From NCBI RefSeq assembly GCF_050947335.1, contig NW_027473352.1, positions 744,001 through 808,000 of the forward strand: 64,000 bases of DNA, written 5' to 3'. Each line of letters starts with the position of its first letter. The stretch's first letter is position 1. Shown piece by piece: positions 1 through 11,800 of this stretch. This DNA is from Megachile rotundata. Lineage: Eukaryota > Arthropoda > Insecta > Hymenoptera > Megachilidae. Made by a program: the position numbers and the translations under genes. The notes beneath the pieces were generated by a model. That model saw only the letters and a list, made by a program, of their open reading frames with translations. It ran no database searches and had not been told where the DNA came from.

Positions 1-1060
1 TGTGTGATTGTGTGATTGTGTGATTGTGTGATTGTGTGATTGTGTGATTGTGTGATTGTGTGAATGTGTGATTGTGTGACCGTGATTGTGTGATTGATGA
101 TTGTGTGATTGTGTGATTGTGTGATTGTGTGATTGTGTGATTGTGTGATTGTGTGATTGTGTGATTGTGTGATTGTGTGATTGTGTGATTGTGTAATTGT
201 GATTGTGCGATTGTGATTGTGTGATTGTGTGATTGTGTGATTGTGAGATTGTGTGATTGTGTGATTGTGTGATTGTGTGATTGTGATTGTGTAATTGTGA
301 TTGTGCGATTGTGATTGTGTAATTGTGAGATTGTGTGAATTGTGTGATTGTGTGATTGTGTGAATGTGTGATTGTGTGACCGTGATTGTGTGATTGATGA
401 TGGTGTGATTGTGTGATTGTGTGATTGTGTGATTGTGTGATTGTGTGATTCTGTGATTGTGTGATTGTGTGATTGTGTAATTGTGATTGTGCGATTGTGA
501 CTGTGTGATTGTGTGATTGTGTGATTGTGCGATTGTGATTGTGTGATTGTGTGATTGTGTGATTGTGTGATTGTGTGATTGTGTGACTGTGTGATTGTGT
601 GATTGTGTGATTGTGTGATTGTGTGATTGTGTGATTGTGTGATTGTGTGATTGTGTGATTGTGTGATTGTGTGATTGTGTGATTGTGTGATTGTGTGATT
701 GTGTGATTGTGTGACTGTGTGATTGTGTGATTGTGTGATTGTGCGATTGTGATTGTGTGATTGTGTGATTGTGTGATTGTGTGATTGTGTGATTGTGTGA
801 TTGTGTGATTGTGTGATTGTGTGAATGTGTGATTGTGTGACCGTGATTGTGTGATTGATGATTGTGTGATTGTGTGATTGTGTGATTGTGTGATTGTGTG
901 ATTGTGTGATTGTGTGATTGTGTGATTGTGTGATTGTGTAATTGTGATTGTGCGATTGTGATTGTGTGATTGTGTGATTGTGTGATTGTGAGATTGTGTG
1001 ATTGTGTGATTGTGTGATTGTGTGATTGTGATTGTGTAATTGTGATTGTGCGATTGTGAT
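1..1060. repeat. Opening segment: two copies of a ~0.75 kb module
   Basis: The landmark order GAATG, GACCG, GATGATTG, GTAATTG, GCG, GAGATTG, GAATTG, GAATG, GACCG, GATGATGG, TTCTG runs from about 62 to 450. It starts again at about 822, so GATGATTG recurs 760 bp later (near 96 and 857) and GATGATGG 745 bp later (396 and 1,141). Nearly pure 8-mer sequence between about 500 and 745 separates them, interrupted by GACTG at about 498, 584 and 712. The second copy runs into the block starting at 1,061. The same pair of modules is seen at about 37,615-38,760. No gene is visible. Confidence 0.8.
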
Positions 1061-1785
1061 TGTGTAATTGTGAGATTGTGTGAATTGTGTGATTGTGTGA
1101 TTGTGTGAATGTGTGATTGTGTGACCGTGATTGTGTGATTGATGATGGTGTGATTGTGTGATTGTGTGATTGTGTGATTGTGTGATTGTGTGATTCTGTG
1201 ATTGTGTGATTGTGTGATTGTGTAATTGTGATTGTGCGATTGTGATTGTGTGATTGTGTGATTGTGAGATTGTGTGATTGTGTGATTGTGTGATTATGTG
1301 ATTGTGTGATTGTGTGATTGTGATTGTGTGATTGTGTGATTGTGTGATTGTGTGATTGTGTGATTGTGAGATTGTGTGAATTGTGTGATTGTGTGATTGT
1401 GTGATTGTGTGATTGTGTGATTGTGTGATTGTGTGATTGTGTGATTGTGTGATTGTGTGATTGTGTAATTGTGATTGTGCGATTGTGATTGTGTGATTGT
1501 GTGATTGTGTGATTGTGAGATTATGTGATTGTGTAATTGTGTTATTGTGTGATTGTGTGATTGTGTGATTGTGTGATTGTGTGATTGTGTGATTGTGTGA
1601 TTGTGTGATTGTGTGATTGTGTGATTGTGTGATTGTGTGATTGTGTGATTGTGTGATTGTGTGATTGTGTGACCGTGATTGTGTGACCGCGATTTTGTGA
1701 CCGTGATTGTGTGACCGTCATTGATTGACCGTGATTGAGTGACCGTGATTGTGTGATCGTGTGATTGTGTGATTGTGTGATTGTG

Positions 1786-1927
1786 TGATTGTGATTGTGT
1801 GATTGTGATTGTGTGATTGTGATTGTGTGATTGTGATTGTGTGATTGTGATTGCGTGATTGTGATTGTGTGATTGTGATTGTGTGATTGTGATTGTGTGA
1901 TTGTGATTGTGTGATTGTGATTGTGTG
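1786..1927. repeat. 14-bp-period tract (8-mer alternating with 6-mer)
   Basis: TGTGATTG alternates with TGATTG for about ten 14-bp units, with one internal T-to-C change giving GCGTG near 1,853. It is followed by paired TAGTGTCTG landmarks. Equivalent tracts occur near 5,966, 11,908, 12,736, 16,670, 17,540, 18,380, 21,487, 22,305, 24,545, 27,410, 28,131, 39,200, 46,125, 46,925, 49,945, 50,345, 52,670, 53,620, 56,640, 57,030, 62,010 and 62,405. Most carry a single GCGTG, so they are copies of one founder tract. Confidence 0.85.
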
Positions 1928-3436
1928 ATAGTGTCTGTGTGATTGTGTGACTGTGATTGTGTGATAGTGTCTGTGTGATTGTGTGAGTGTGTGATTGTGT
2001 GATTGTGTGATTGTGAGATTGTGTGATTGTGTGATTGAGTGATTGTGTGATTGTGTGATTGTGTGATTGTGTGATTGTGTGATTGTGTGATTGTGTGATT
2101 GTGTGATTGTGTGATTGTGTGATTGTGTGATTGTGTGATTGTGTGCTTGTGTGATTGTGTGATTTTGTGATTGAGTGATTGTGTGATTGTGTGATTGTGT
2201 GAATGTGTGATTGTGTGACCGTGATTGTGTGATTGATGATTGTGTGATTGTGTGATTGTGTGATTGTGTGATTGTGTGATTGTGTGATTGTGTGATTGTG
2301 TGATTGTGTGATTGTGTGATTGCGTGATTGTGTGATTGTGTGAATGTGTGATTGTGTTACCGTTATTGTGTGACCGTGATTGTGTGGTTGCGACTGTGTG
2401 ATTTTGTGATTGTGTGATTGTGTGATTGTGTGACCGTGATTGTGTGACCGCGATTTTGTGACCGTGATTGTGTGATCGTGTGATTGTGTGATTGTGTGAT
2501 TGTGTGATTGTGTGATTGTGTGATTGTGTGATTGTGTGATTGTGTGACTGTGTGATTGTGTGATTGTGTGATTGTGTGATTGTGTGATTGTGTGATTGCG
2601 TGATTGTGATGGTGTGATGGTATGACTGTGTGATTGTGTGATTGTGTGATTGTGAGATTGTGTGATTGTGTGATTGAGTGATTGAGTGATTGTGTGCTTG
2701 TGTGATTGTGTGATTTTGTGATTGAGTGATTGTGTGATTGTGTGATTGTGTGAATGTGTGATTGTGTGACCGTGATTGTGTGATTGATGATTGTGTGATT
2801 GTGTGATTGTGTGATTGTGTGATTGTGTGATTGTGTGATTGTGTGAATGTGTGATTGTGTTACCGTTATTGTGTGACCGTGATTGTGTGGTTGCGACTGT
2901 GTGATTGTGACTGTGTGATTGTGTGAGTGTGTTATTGTGTGATTGAGTGATTGTGTGACTGTGTGATTGTGTGATTGTGTGATTTTGTGATTGTGTGATT
3001 GTGTGATTGTGTGACCGTGATTGTGTGACCGCGATTTTGTGACCGTGATTGTGTGATTGTGTGATTGTGTGATTGTGTGATTGTGATTGTGTAATTGTGA
3101 TTGTGCGATTGTGATTGTGTGATTGTGAGATTGTGTGAATTGTGTGATTGTGTGATTGTGTGAATGTGTGATTGTGTGACCGTGATTGTGTGATTGATGA
3201 TGGTGTGATTGTGTGATTGTGTGAGTGTGTGATTGTGTGATTGTGTGATTCTGTGATTGTGTGATTGTGTGATTGTGTAATTGTGATTGTGCGATTGTGA
3301 TTGTGTGATTGTGTAATTGTGTTATTGTGTGATTGTGTGATTGTGTGATTGTGTGATTGTGTGATTGTGTGATTGTGTGATTGTGTGATTGTGTGATTGT
3401 GTGATTGTGTGATTGTGTGATTGTGTGATTGTGTGA

Positions 3437-3776
3437 TTGGGTGATTGTGTGATTGTGTGATTGCGTGATTGTGTAGTTGTGCGATCGTGATTGTGTGATC
3501 GTGATTGTGTGATTGCGTGATTGTGATTGTGTGATTGTGTGACTGTGATTGTGTGACCGTGATTGTGTGACCGTAATTGTGTGATCATGATTGTGTGATC
3601 GTGATTGTGTGATCGTGATTGTGTGACCGTGATTGTGTGATCGTGACTTTGTGATTGTGTGATTGTGTGATTGTGTGATTGTGTGAATGTGTGATTGTGA
3701 TACCGTTATGGTGTGACCGTGATTGTGTGGTTGCGACAGTGTGATTGTGACTGTGTGATTGTGTGAGTGTGTTATT
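3437..3776. repeat. Type I landmark cluster (copy in A)
   Basis: Fixed order of rare units: GGGTG, GCGTG, TAGTTGTGCGATCG, GATCG, GCG, GACTG, two GACCG, GTAATTG, the palindrome TGATCA, GATCG, GACCG, GATCGTGACTTTG, GAATG, ATACCGTTATGG, GACCG, GGTTGCGACAG, GTGAGTG, GTGTTATTG. It is the densest cluster of non-consensus units in each higher-order repeat. This copy and its counterpart at 8,105 read GATACCG where others read GTTACCG. Confidence 0.8.
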
Positions 3777-4644
3777 GTGTGATTGTGTGATTGTGTGACC
3801 GTGTGATTGTGTGATTTTGTGATTGTGTGATTGTGTGATTGTGTGACCGTGATTGTGTGACCGCGATTTTGTGACCGTGATTGTGTGACCGTGATTGATT
3901 GACCGTGATTGAGTGACCGTGATTGTGTGATCGTGTGATTGTGTGATTGTGTGATTGTGATTGTGTGATTGTGATTGTGTGATTGTGATTGTGTGATAGT
4001 GTCTGTGTGATTGTGTGATTGTGATTGTGTGATAGTGTCTGTGTGATTGTGTGAGTGTGTGATTGTGTGATTGTGTGATTGTGTGATTGTGTGATTGTGT
4101 GATTGAGTGATTGTGTGATTGTGTGATTGTGTGATTGTGTGCTTGTGTGATTGTGTGATTTTGTGATTGAGTGATTGTGTGATTGTGTGATTGTGTGAAT
4201 GTGTGATTGTGTGACCGTGATTGTGTGATTGATGATTGTGTGATTGTGTGATTGTGTGATTGTGTGATTGTGTGATTGTGTGATTGTGTGATAGTGTGAT
4301 TGTGTGATTGTGTGATTGTGATTGTGTGATTGTGTGATTGTGTGATTGTGTGATTGTGTGATTGTGTGATTGTGTGATTGTGTGATTGTGTGATTGAGTG
4401 ATTGTGTGATTTTGTGATTGTGTGATTTTGTGATTGAGTGATTGTGTGATTGTGTGATTGTGTGATTGTGTGATTGTGTGATTGTGTGGTTGTGTGATTG
4501 TGTGACTGTGTGATTGTGTGATTGTGTGATTGTGCGATTGTGATTGTGTGATTGTGTGATTGTGTGATTGTGTGATTGTGTGACTGTGTGATTGTGTGAT
4601 TGTGTGATTGTGTGATTGTGTGATTGTGTGATTGTGTGATTGTG

Positions 4645-5012
4645 TGATGGTGTCATTGTGTGATTGCGTGATTGTGTGATTGTGTGATTGTGTGATTGTG
4701 TGATTGCGTGATTGTGTGGTTGTGCGATCGTGATTGTGTGATCGTGATTGTGTGATTGCGTGATTGTGATTGTGTGATTGTGTGACTGTGATTGTGTGAC
4801 CGTGATTGTGTGACCGTAATTGTGTGATCATGATTGTGTGATCGTGATTGTGTGATCGTGATTGTGTGACCGTGATTGTGTGATCGTGATTTTGTGATTG
4901 TGTGATTGTGTGATTGTGTGAATGTGTGATTGTGTTACCGTTATTGTGTGACCGTGATTGTGTGGTTGCGACTGTGTGATTGTGACTGTGTGATTGTGTG
5001 AGTGTGTTATTG
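4645..5012. repeat. Type II landmark cluster (copy in A)
   Basis: Same backbone as type I but with a linked set of differences. It opens with GATGGTGTCATTG instead of GGGTG, has GTGGTTGTGCGATCG instead of TAGTTG, GATCGTGATTTTG instead of GACTTTG, GTTACCGTTATTG instead of TTATGG, and GCGACTG instead of GCGACAG. The TGATCA palindrome is at about 4,826. Confidence 0.8.
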
Positions 5013-7851
5013 TGTGATTGAGTGATTGTGTGACTGTGTGATTGTGTGATTGTGTGATTTTGTGATTGTGTGATTGTGTGATTGTGTGACCGTGATTGTG
5101 TGACCGCGATTTTGTGACCGTGATTGTGTGACCGTGATTGAGTGACCGTGATTGAGTGACCGTGATTGTGTGATCGTGTGATTGTGTGATTGTGTGATTG
5201 TGATTGTGTGATTGTGATTGTGTGATAGTGTCTGTGTGATTGTGTAATTGTGAGATTGTGTGAATTGTGTGATTGTGTGATTGTGTGAATGTGTGATTGT
5301 GTGACCGTGATTGTGTGATTGATGATGGTGTGATTGTGTGATTGTGTGATTGTGTGATTGTGTGATTGTGTGATTCTGTGATTGTGTGATTGTGTAATTG
5401 TGATTGTGCGATTGTGATTGTGTGATTGTGTGATTGTGAGATTGTGTGATTGTGTGATTGTGTGATTATGTGATTGTGTGATTGTGTGATTGTGATTGTG
5501 TGATTGTGTGATTGTGTGATTGTGTGATTGTGAGATTGTGTGAATTGTGTGATTGTGTGATTGTGTGATTGTGTGATTGTGTGATTGTGTGATTGTGTGA
5601 TTGTGTGATTGTGTGATTGTGTGATTGTGTGATTGTGTAATTGTGATTGTGCGATTGTGATTGTGTGATTGTGTGATTGTGTGATTGTGAGATTATGTGA
5701 TTGTGTAATTGTGTTATTGTGTGATTGTGTGATTGTGTGATTGTGTGATTGTGTGATTGTGTGATTGTGTGATTGTGTGATTGTGTGATTGTGTGATTGT
5801 GTGATTGTGTGATTGTGTGATTGTGTGATTGTGTGATTGTGTGATTGTGTGACCGTGATTGTGTGACCGCGATTTTGTGACCGTGATTGTGTGACCGTCA
5901 TTGATTGACCGTGATTGAGTGACCGTGATTGTGTGATCGTGTGATTGTGTGATTGTGTGATTGTGTGATTGTGATTGTGTGATTGTGATTGTGTGATTGT
6001 GATTGTGTGATTGTGATTGTGTGATTGTGATTGCGTGATTGTGATTGTGTGATTGTGATTGTGTGATTGTGATTGTGTGATTGTGATTGTGTGATTGTGA
6101 TTGTGTGATAGTGTCTGTGTGATTGTGTGACTGTGATTGTGTGATAGTGTCTGTGTGATTGTGTGAGTGTGTGATTGTGTGATTGTGTGATTGTGAGATT
6201 GTGTGATTGTGTGATTGAGTGATTGTGTGATTGTGTGATTGTGTGATTGTGTGATTGTGTGATTGTGTGATTGTGTGATTGTGTGATTGTGTGATTGTGT
6301 GATTGTGTGATTGTGTGCTTGTGTGATTGTGTGATTTTGTGATTGAGTGATTGTGTGATTGTGTGATTGTGTGAATGTGTGATTGTGTGACCGTGATTGT
6401 GTGATTGATGATTGTGTGATTGTGTGATTGTGTGATTGTGTGATTGTGTGATTGTGTGATTGTGTGATTGTGTGATTGTGTGATTGTGTGATTGTGTGAT
6501 TGCGTGATTGTGTGATTGTGTGAATGTGTGATTGTGTTACCGTTATTGTGTGACCGTGATTGTGTGGTTGCGACTGTGTGATTTTGTGATTGTGTGATTG
6601 TGTGATTGTGTGACCGTGATTGTGTGACCGCGATTTTGTGACCGTGATTGTGTGATCGTGTGATTGTGTGATTGTGTGATTGTGTGATTGTGTGATTGTG
6701 TGATTGTGTGATTGTGTGATTGTGTGACTGTGTGATTGTGTGATTGTGTGATTGTGTGATTGTGTGATTGTGTGATTGCGTGATTGTGATGGTGTGATGG
6801 TATGACTGTGTGATTGTGTGATTGTGTGATTGTGAGATTGTGTGATTGTGTGATTGAGTGATTGAGTGATTGTGTGCTTGTGTGATTGTGTGATTTTGTG
6901 ATTGAGTGATTGTGTGATTGTGTGATTGTGTGAATGTGTGATTGTGTGACCGTGATTGTGTGATTGATGATTGTGTGATTGTGTGATTGTGTGATTGTGT
7001 GATTGTGTGATTGTGTGATTGTGTAACTGTGATTGTGCGATTGTGATTGTGTGATTGTGCGATTGTGTGATTGTGAGATTGTGTGATTGTGTGAATGTGT
7101 GATTGTGTGACCGTGATTGTGTGATTGATGATGGTGTGATTGTGTGATTGTGTGATTGTGTGATTGTGTGATTGTGTGATTGTGTGATTGTGTGATTGTG
7201 TGATTGTGTGATTGTGTGATTGTGTGAATGTGTGATTGTGTTACCGTTATTGTGTGACCGTGATTGTGTGGTTGCGACTGTGTGATTGTGACTGTGTGAT
7301 TGTGTGAGTGTGTTATTGTGTGATTGAGTGATTGTGTGACTGTGTGATTGTGTGATTGTGTGATTTTGTGATTGTGTGATTGTGTGATTGTGTGACCGTG
7401 ATTGTGTGACCGCGATTTTGTGACCGTGATTGTGTGATTGTGTGATTGTGTGATTGTGTGATTGTGATTGTGTAATTGTGATTGTGCGATTGTGATTGTG
7501 TGATTGTGAGATTGTGTGAATTGTGTGATTGTGTGATTGTGTGAATGTGTGATTGTGTGACCGTGATTGTGTGATTGATGATGGTGTGATTGTGTGATTG
7601 TGTGAGTGTGTGATTGTGTGATTGTGTGATTCTGTGATTGTGTGATTGTGTGATTGTGTAATTGTGATTGTGCGATTGTGATTGTGTGATTGTGTAATTG
7701 TGTTATTGTGTGATTGTGTGATTGTGTGATTGTGTGATTGTGTGATTGTGTGATTGTGTGATTGTGTGATTGTGTGATTGTGTGATTGTGTGATTGTGTG
7801 ATTGTGTGATTGTGTGATTGTGTGATTGTGTGATTGTGTGATTGGGTGATT

Positions 7852-8182
7852 GTGTGATTGTGTGATTGCGTGATTGTGTAGTTGTGCGATCGTGATTGTG
7901 TGATCGTGATTGTGTGATTGCGTGATTGTGATTGTGTGATTGTGTGACTGTGATTGTGTGACCGTGATTGTGTGACCGTAATTGTGTGATCATGATTGTG
8001 TGATCGTGATTGTGTGATCGTGATTGTGTGACCGTGATTGTGTGATCGTGACTTTGTGATTGTGTGATTGTGTGATTGTGTGATTGTGTGAATGTGTGAT
8101 TGTGATACCGTTATGGTGTGACCGTGATTGTGTGGTTGCGACAGTGTGATTGTGACTGTGTGATTGTGTGAGTGTGTTATTG
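7852..8182. repeat. Type I landmark cluster (copy in B)
   Basis: Carries all type I markers: GGGTG, TAGTTG, TGATCA at about 7,988, GACTTTG, TTATGG and GCGACAG. Like the copy at 3,437 it has GATACCG rather than GTTACCG, a private variant tying copies A and B together. Confidence 0.8.
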
Positions 8183-9041
8183 TGTGATTGTGTGATTGTG
8201 TGACCGTGTGATTGTGTGATTTTGTGATTGTGTGATTGTGTGATTGTGTGACCGTGATTGTGTGACCGCGATTTTGTGACCGTGATTGTGTGACCGTGAT
8301 TGATTGACCGTGATTGAGTGACCGTGATTGTGTGATCGTGTGATTGTGTGATTGTGTGATTGTGATTGTGTGATTGTGATTGTGTGATTGTGATTGTGTG
8401 ATAGTGTCTGTGTGATTGTGTGATTGTGATTGTGTGATAGTGTCTGTGTGATTGTGTGAGTGTGTGATTGTGTGATTGTGTGATTGTGTGATTGTGTGAT
8501 TGTGTGATTGAGTGATTGTGTGATTGTGTGATTGTGTGATTGTGTGCTTGTGTGATTGTGTGATTTTGTGATTGAGTGATTGTGTGATTGTGTGATTGTG
8601 TGAATGTGTGATTGTGTGACCGTGATTGTGTGATTGATGATTGTGTGATTGTGTGATTGTGTGATTGTGTGATTGTGTGATTGTGTGATTGTGTGATAGT
8701 GTGATTGTGTGATTGTGTGATTGTGATTGTGTGATTGTGTGATTGTGTGATTGTGTGATTGTGTGATTGTGTGATTGTGTGATTGTGTGATTGAGTGATT
8801 GTGTGATTTTGTGATTGTGTGATTTTGTGATTGAGTGATTGTGTGATTGTGTGATTGTGTGATTGTGTGATTGTGTGATTGTGTGGTTGTGTGATTGTGT
8901 GACTGTGTGATTGTGTGATTGTGTGATTGTGCGATTGTGATTGTGTGATTGTGTGATTGTGTGATTGTGTGATTGTGTGACTGTGTGATTGTGTGATTGT
9001 GTGATTGTGTGATTGTGTGATTGTGTGATTGTGTGATTGTG

Positions 9042-9406
9042 TGATGGTGTCATTGTGTGATTGCGTGATTGTGTGATTGTGTGATTGTGTGATTGTGTGA
9101 TTGCGTGATTGTGTGGTTGTGCGATCGTGATTGTGTGATCGTGATTGTGTGATTGCGTGATTGTGATTGTGTGATTGTGTGACTGTGATTGTGTGACCGT
9201 GATTGTGTGACCGTAATTGTGTGATCATGATTGTGTGATCGTGATTGTGTGATCGTGATTGTGTGACCGTGATTGTGTGATCGTGATTTTGTGATTGTGT
9301 GATTGTGTGATTGTGTGAATGTGTGATTGTGTTACCGTTATTGTGTGACCGTGATTGTGTGGTTGCGACTGTGTGATTGTGACTGTGTGATTGTGTGAGT
9401 GTGTTA
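9042..9406. repeat. Type II landmark cluster (copy in B)
   Basis: Carries the type II markers GATGGTGTCATTG, GTGGTTGTGCG, TGATCA, GATTTTG, TTATTG and GCGACTG. It lies about 1,235 bp after the type I cluster of copy B, the same I-to-II spacing as at 40,843/42,042 and close to 3,437/4,645. Confidence 0.8.
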
Positions 9407-9479
9407 TTGTGTGATTGAGTGATTGTGTGACTGTGTGATTGTGTGATTGTGTGATTTTGTGATTGTGTGATTGTGTGAT

Positions 9480-11800
9480 TGTGTGACCGTGATTGTGTGA
9501 CCGCGATTTTGTGACCGTGATTGTGTGACCGTGATTGAGTGACCGTGATTGAGTGACCGTGATTGTGTGATCGTGTGATTGTGTGATTGTGTGATTGTGA
9601 TTGTGTGATTGTGATTGTGTGATAGTGTCTGTGTGATTGTGTGATTGTGTGATTGTGTGATTGTGTGGTTGTGTGATTGTGTGACTGTGTGATTGTGTGA
9701 TTGTGTGATTGTGCGATTGTAATTGTGTGATTGTGTGATTGTGTGATTGTGTGATTGTGTGATTGTGTGAATGTGTGATTGTGTGACCGTGATTGTGTGA
9801 TTGATGATTGTGTGATTGTGTGATTGTGTGATTGTGTGATTGTGTGATTGTGTGATTGTGTGATTGTGTGATTGTGTGATTGTGTGATTGTGTGATTGTG
9901 TAATTGTGATTGTGCGATTGTGATTGTGTGATTGTGTGATTGTGTGATTGTGAGATGGTGTGATTGTGTGATTGTGTGATTGTGATTGTGTAATTGTGAT
10001 TGTGCGATTGTGATTGTGTAATTGTGAGATTGTGTGAATTGTGTGATTGTGTGATTGTGTGAATGTGTGATTGTGTGACCGTGATTGTGTGATTGATGAT
10101 GGTGTGATTGTGTGATTGTGTGATTGTGTGATTGTGTGATTGTGTGATTCTGTGATTGTGTGATTGTGTAATTGTGATTGTGCGATTGTGATTGTGTGAT
10201 TGTGTGATTGTGAGATTGTGTGATTGTGTGATTGTGTGATTATGTGATTGTGTGATTGTGTGATTGTGATTGTGTGATTGTGTGATTGTGTGATTGTGTG
10301 ATTGTGAGATTGTGTGAATTGTGTGATTGTGTGATTGTGTGATTGTGTGATTGTGTGATTGTGTGATTGTGTGATTGTGTGATTGTGTGATTGTGTGATT
10401 GTGTGATTGTGTAATTGTGATTGTGCGATTGTGATTGTGTGATTGTGTGATTGTGTGATTGTGAGATTATGTGATTGTGTAATTGTGTTATTGTGTGATT
10501 GTGTGATTGTGTGATTGTGTGATTGTGTGATTGTGTGATTGTGTGATTGTGTGATTGTGTGATTGTGTGATTGTGTGATTGTGTGATTGTGTGATTGTGT
10601 GATTGTGTGATTGTGTGATTGTGTGATTGTGTGACCGTGATTGTGTGACCGCGATTTTGTGACCGTGATTGTGTGACCGTGATTGAGTGACCGTGATTGA
10701 GTGACCGTGATTGTGTGATCGTGTGATTGTGTGATTGTGTGATTGTGATTGTGTGATTGTGATTGTGTGATAGTGTCTGTGTGATTGTGTGAGTGTGTGA
10801 TTGTGTGATTGTGTGATTGTGTGATTGTGTGGTTGTGTGATTGTGTGACTGTGTGATTGTGTGATTGTGTGATTGTGCGATTGTGATTGTGTGATTGTGT
10901 GATTGTGTGATTGTGTGATTGTGTGATTGTGTGAATGTGTGATTGTGTGACCGTGATTGTGTGATTGATGATTGTGTGATTGTGTGATTGTGTGATTGTG
11001 TGATTGTGTGATTGTGTGATTGTGTGATTGTGTGATTGTGTGATTGTGTAATTGTGATTGTGCGATTGTGATTGTGTGATTGTGTGATTGTGTGATTTTG
11101 AGATGGTGTGATTGTGTGATTGTGTGATTGTGTGATTGTGATTGTGTAATTGTGATTGTGCGATTGTGATTGTGTAATTGTGAGATTGTGTGAATTGTGT
11201 GATTGTGTGATTGTGTGAATGTGTGATTGTGTGACCGTGATTGTGTGATTGATGATGGTGTGATTGTGTGATTGTGTGATTGTGTGATTGTGTGATTGTG
11301 TGATTCTGTGATTGTGTGATTGTGTGATTGTGTGATTGTGTGATTGTGTAATTGTGATTGTGCGATTGTGATTGTGTGATTGTGTGATTGTGAGATTGTG
11401 TGATTGTGTGATTGTGTGATTATGTGATTGTGTGATTGTGTGATTGTGATTGTGTGATTGTGTGATTGTGTGATTGTGTGATTGTGAGATTGTGTGAATT
11501 GTGTGATTGTGTGATTGTGTGATTGTGTGATTGTGTGATTGTGTGATTGTGTGATTGTGTGATTGTGTGATTGTGTGATTGTGTGATTGTGTGATTGTGT
11601 AATTGTGATTGTGCGATTGTGATTGTGTGATTGTGTGATTGTGTGATTGTGAGATTATGTGATTGTGTAATTGTGTTATTGTGTGATTGTGTGATTGTGT
11701 GATTGTGTGATTGTGTGATTGTGTGATTGTGTGATTGTGTGATTGTGTGATTGTGTGATTGTGTGATTGCGTGATTGTGTGATTGTGTGATTGTGTGACC
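9480..11800. repeat. Tandem pair of ~1.15 kb repeats
   Basis: Landmarks recur at 1,148-1,188 bp: GCGATTTT 9,503/10,651, TAGTG 9,623/10,771, GGTTG 9,667/10,831, AATG 9,770/10,934, AGATGG 9,953/11,101, GATGATGG 10,095/11,251 and GAGATTATG 10,463/11,651. A third GCGATTTT at 11,815 starts a different continuation (GATTGATTG plus a long 14-bp tract). The second copy has GATTTTGAGATGG where the first has GATTGTGAGATGG; the TTTT form is also found at 14,905, 26,713, 45,355, 49,175, 51,940, 55,855 and 61,395. Confidence 0.8.

Larger units (their letters stand above)
1061..5240. repeat. 4.18 kb higher-order repeat, copy A
   Basis: This block aligns to copy B with an offset of 4,180 bp at many landmarks: 1,061/5,241 (GTAATTG), 1,141/5,321 (GATGATGG), 1,711/5,891 (GACCGTCATTG), 2,341/6,521 (GAATG), 2,611/6,791 (GGTGTGATGG) and 2,761/6,941. 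The shared private variant GTCATTG near 1,717 and 5,897 supports direct copying, since most homologous positions elsewhere read GTGATTG. Compared with copy B it lacks about 200 bp near 2,840. It contains a 14-bp-period tract (about 1,786-1,927), a type I cluster (from 3,437) and a type II cluster (from 4,645). It ends where TAGTGTCTG sequence joins GTAATTGTGAG, the start of copy B. Confidence 0.85.
5241..9640. repeat. 4.4 kb higher-order repeat, copy B
   Basis: This is the tandem partner of copy A. The offset is 4,180 bp up to about 7,020, then about 4,381 to 4,405 bp, because B carries an extra ~200-bp stretch (about 7,021-7,222) with GTAACTG, GCGATTG and a GATGATGG landmark. Single 8-bp slips account for the remaining drift. 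Type I and type II clusters lie at about 7,852 and 9,042. The right end near 9,640 continues into the ~1.15 kb repeats instead of a third copy. Minus-strand open frames here are a by-product of the repeat. Confidence 0.85.

Noticed and set aside
3437..3776. Landmark clusters as an inserted transposon or regulatory element
   Set aside because: Each rare unit is still a one- or two-base variant of the 8-mer at the same register. There is no terminal inverted repeat, target-site duplication or unrelated sequence.
2363..4831. Long minus-strand open frames (for example 2,363-4,831, 6,543-9,053, 11,420-14,089, 35,771-39,136) as His/Asn/Thr-rich protein genes
   Set aside because: All three minus frames are open by composition and give the same octapeptide. 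Starts and stops fall only where a rare TCAT, TTA or TCA variant occurs on the + strand. Unit-number changes of 8 or 14 bp are frequent and not multiples of 3, and there is no promoter, splice structure or non-repeat domain. No coding constraint is visible.
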